Of a stretch of DNA of 64,000 bases, positions 60,863-64,000 are shown one piece after another. This DNA comes from Doris montereyensis (Eukaryota > Mollusca > Gastropoda > Nudibranchia > Dorididae). The stretch covers positions 1 to 64,000 of the forward strand of contig JAXRKP010001783.1 of the NCBI GenBank assembly GCA_037039925.1, written 5' to 3'. The translations under genes were made by a program, and so were the position numbers. Each line of letters begins with the position of its first letter. Position 1 is the stretch's first letter. The notes beneath the pieces are model-generated. The model did no database searches and was not told the origin of the DNA. It saw only the letters and a program-made list of their open reading frames with translations.

Positions 60863-61625
60863 TTTGCCGGGCAGTGGACAGGTAAGCACCTGTACGGGGG
60901 GAGTAGATGATCCCCCCTCCACGAGTCTCCTGCTGCCTTGCAGGTCAGTCTAGGCTGACCAAAGGCTAAGGGAGTTAACCCTGAAGAACAAAAAACCTGC
61001 TGCCTTGCAGGCTGGTCTTGGTTGACCAAAGGCTAAGCAAGTAAACCCCAACAGAAAATCAAAACCAAGGTCCGGTAGGAGGCCTCAAGATGGCAGTCCC
61101 ACTACCTACTTAAGGTACAGTGGGCTAATCACTTGCTTATCCAAAGTCATCCGTTCAGAGAACCAAATATGTTACACCCAGACTGAACTTTAGAAGATGA
61201 CCCTGGACACCAACACAGACTTTGATTTTTGGAACATGGAATGTTAGGGCAATTCATGGAAAGGAGTCGGAATTAGCTGAAAAAATGGAACAATTCAAAG
61301 TGGACATTTTGGCTATTACAGAAACAAAGAAAAAAGGACAAGGAATATAAAATGTAGGACCAAATCATACTTTAATCTTCTCAGGAGTCAAAGATCAAGC
61401 TAGAGGAGGAGTAGACCTCCTAATGCTTTAAAGGCAAGAAAAGCTACTAGAAAGTTGGAAATTTGTAAGCCCATGGCTATTAGAGGTAAATATTAAACCA
61501 AAAGGAAGAGAAATTAAATTATTAATAGCTTAAGGACCAAACGAAGATGCCACCAAAGAAGAAAAAGATATCTTAAAAAAGATTTACAAATAGCTGCAGA
61601 GAATCTCAAACCCAAACAGGAATTA

Positions 61626-62509
61626 ATGGTTTTAGGAGATTTAAACGCTAGAGTAGGCAACAATGTAGAAACATCAGGAGGAGTAATAGATAAAGGTGGA
61701 GAGACAACAACTTCTCCAAATGGAGAGAGACTAATAGAGTTTTGCCTAAAGAATAACATAAAAATAGCTAACACATTTTTTCCTCATAAAGATATCCACA
61801 AATATACGAGAGTAAATGAAGACAGATGTGAAAAATCAATGATAGTTAGCTTTTTTACAGTACAATGGATGCTAGAGTAAACAGAGGAGCTGAAATATTT
61901 AGTGATAGCCAAAATGAGATTATTAACTGAAGAAAACAAACAGAAAAGGAAAGAGAAGAAAGCTACTAAAATCAAAATAGAAGAACTAAATAAACTAATA
62001 GTAAAACAGATCTACCAATCCAGTATAAAAAGATCTATCAGTGAAAGGCAGATGGATCTGAAGAAAAGCACAATAGAAGAAAAGTGGCAAATATATAAAG
62101 AAACACTCCTCAGTTGTACTGGAGAGGTCTGTGGTAGGAAATAAATTAAAGGAGAAAGGTAAAGAACATGATGGAATGCGAATGTCAAGACTAAGATCAA
62201 AGAAAAGAAGATGCCTGGAAGAAATACTTGCAAACAAAGAGACCACAGGATAGGATAGATTACGTGAATAAAAGAACTATCGCCAAAGAGGAAGTTAGGA
62301 AAGCAAAACAGGAACAGTGGGAAGAGTTTGGACAAAGATTTCAAGAGAGCTATCAAGGAAATCACAAGCTGTTCTGGGGAACAATGAAGAGCAGGAGAAA
62401 GACCAAAGCATGCCCAATACGACAAATTAAGAACGCCAAAGGAGAAATAATGAAAGGAGACATAATCCCTTCAGAACATATGAAACAAGGAGTACAGATC
62501 AATTATTAA
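61626..62509 (+). pseudogene. LINE copy B endonuclease end and linker
   Basis: Three successive open pieces encode the end of the endonuclease (GDLNARVG; INEDRCEKSM-like), a lysine-rich linker (EENKQKRKEKKATKIKIEEL, KRSISERQMDLKKSTIEEKW) and the pre-RT region (WEEFGQRFQESYQGNHKLFW). Frame shifts separate them. Confidence 0.75.
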
Positions 62510-62559
62510 GAATAACATGTAATCGAGATGAGACAGCTGAAGATGTAGATATCTCAATG

Positions 62560-63995
62560 GAAGAACTGCAAACAGCTATAAGAAAAGTGAAATTAGGAAA
62601 AGCCCCAGGAGCAGATCAAGTTCATCCAGAAATGATTAAATACGAAGGAGATAGGCAGACAAACTACTACATGCAATATGCCAACAAGCATGAAAGTCCA
62701 AACAAGTGCCAGACGACTGGAAAAAGGGAACGGTAGTACCAATACATAAGAAAGGATCAACTATGGAATGCTCATACTATAGAGGGATATAACTACTTAG
62801 CGTACCAGGAAAAGTGTATGCCAGGATATTGGAAATGAGACTAAGGAAAACAGTAGAAGATCAGATTGAAGAACACCAGAGTGGATTTAGACCAGAAAGA
62901 AGTATACGAGATCACATGTTTACAATTAGACAAATAATAGAAAAATTCCTTGAGAGAAACATTGAGGGATGAACCATGACATTCTTTAAAAGAACACAAT
63001 GTAGAGCCATTAAACGTTTTTACAATAAACCAACATAAGCAGTGAGAGTAGCTGGAAATGTATCTGAATAACTTGATGTACATATAGGAGTAAGACAGGG
63101 TTGTATCCTGTCCTCTTTTGTTTATCACATTTATGGATTCAGTCGCAAAGGCATCCTTAAACATGAAGAAAATGAATGTAGGTATGTGGAAGTTCAAACT
63201 AGTAAATGTATCAATGCTTTCCTTTGCCGATGATTTAGTTATGTTTGGAAAATCAGAAAGGGACCTCCAGTCAAATATCAACATAATGAATAATAAATTA
63301 AATAAAAGAGGAATGAGAGTAAATGCAAAGAAAACCAAAACAATGCTAGTAACTAGGGAAGCTAAAACACAAAATCTTAAATGAGGCAGGCAGAATTTAG
63401 AATAAGGTCAAAGCTACAATTACTTAGGAGTAATGATTAACTCAGAGGGAAAACTAAAAGAAGAAATCAGTCAGAGAATCCAAAAGGCAAGTGCAATATA
63501 TAACCATCTAAGAAAGGCATTTGTAGGTAAACAAGAATAGTCAACAAAAACCAAATGGCAGTATACAACAGAGTTTATTGTCCTACTCTCCTCTATGGCA
63601 GTGAAACCTGGACCTTAGACAGTAAGGAATACAGTAGAGTGTGGGCAGCCGAAATGAAATATCTAAGAAGAGTAGTGGGGAAAACTAAAAGAGACAAAAT
63701 CAGAAACACAACAATAAGAGATCAAACTAAAGCAGATAGCATAAAAACGAAGATAAAAATGAATCAACTGAGATGGTTTGGGCATGTTAACAGAACGAAT
63801 GACAATAGAATAGCTAAATCAGTATACAGTGCTAAAATTCAAGGGAAGAGACCAAAAGGCAGACCTCGGAGAAAGCAGGAAGAAGATATAAAAGAGGCAT
63901 TAACGCAAAGAAGTTTAACTTTCACGGAAGGAAACAGAAAATGTCAGGACAGGGCATCCTGGAGAAAGAGCATCTATGGCCGAAACTATGTCTGA
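62560..63995 (+). pseudogene. LINE copy B reverse transcriptase and C-terminal region
   Basis: The RT N-terminus (KAPGADQVHPEMIK) is at about 62,580. The FADD catalytic box is at about 63,222-63,233 within LSFADDLVMFGKSERDLQSN. The C-terminal region at 63,555-63,995 has VYCPTLLYGSETWTLDSKEY, AAEMKYLRRVVGKTKRDKIR, QLRWFGHVNRTNDNRIAKSV and KGRPRRKQEEDIKEAL. This C-terminus matches the invertebrate endonuclease-reverse transcriptase family widely annotated as RTE-like. Stops at several sites. Confidence 0.85.
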
Positions 63996-64000
63996 ACAAT

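Larger units (their letters stand above)
60867..64000 (+). mobile_element. RTE-like LINE copy B, near full length, runs off the window
   Basis: It has the same 5' UTR as copy A, then an endonuclease (FGTWNVRAIHGKES near 61,230; VLGDLNARVGNNVETSGG at 61,629), a long linker, RT and C-terminus. It is the reference copy for measuring deletions in the others. Numerous in-frame stops (for example near 61,347 and 61,428) show it is not active. Confidence 0.88.

Overview
The window is eukaryotic and almost entirely non-genic. It is AT-rich, loaded with microsatellites, and built from layered mobile elements: Ty3/gypsy and Ty1/copia LTR elements, two or three LINE lineages, several tRNA-derived SINE families, and cut-and-paste transposons with terminal inverted repeats (TIRs). 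Few host exons are visible and there is no operon-like organisation. The mix suggests an invertebrate, most likely a marine lophotrochozoan such as a mollusc. That placement is inference from repeat style, not from a marker gene.

Layout. 1-6015: an RTE-like LINE interrupted by a decayed minus-strand gypsy element (501-5784). 6.1-8.6 kb: SINEs, and a 1.78-kb TIR transposon with a 5-bp target-site duplication (TSD) lying in one SINE. 9.8-16.8 kb: candidate exons of one minus-strand host gene, separated by repeats. 17.4-19.3 kb: LINE and SINE fragments. 20.0-22.9 kb: a dead minus-strand CR1/Jockey-group LINE flanked by related CT-rich minisatellites. 24.05-24.16 kb: an unusual array of alternating palindromes. 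29.18-33.98 kb: an essentially full-length copia element with paired LTRs, TSD, primer-binding site (PBS) and polypurine tract (PPT). 34.6 kb: a perfect 35-bp inverted repeat. 34.9-35.1 kb: a long (TA)n tract. 37.78-41.60 kb: a region bounded by an 18-bp perfect inverted repeat, holding a decayed minus-strand coiled-coil reading frame. This is the best candidate for an undescribed element. 42.74 kb: a terminal exon of a single-pass membrane protein. 44.57-45.31 kb: a TIR element. 47.9-48.7 kb: a 37-bp satellite. 50.5-51.0 kb: (AAT)n. 51.7-52.6 kb: a fossil DNA-transposase gene. 56.0-57.35 kb: an internally deleted minus-strand LINE with a TSD, inserted in another repeat. 57.8-58.4 kb: a 70-bp tandem repeat. 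58.75-64.0 kb: two head-to-tail copies of the same RTE-like LINE.

How it works together. No pathway is encoded. Insertions can be ordered: gypsy after the first LINE, the 1.78-kb transposon after its SINE, and the 56-kb LINE after its host repeat. The copia element is the youngest visible insertion, with LTRs about 99% identical. Its reading frames nevertheless carry about ten small indels, many in homopolymers or short repeats, so base-level assembly error is a real possibility. This also limits what can be said about the host exons.
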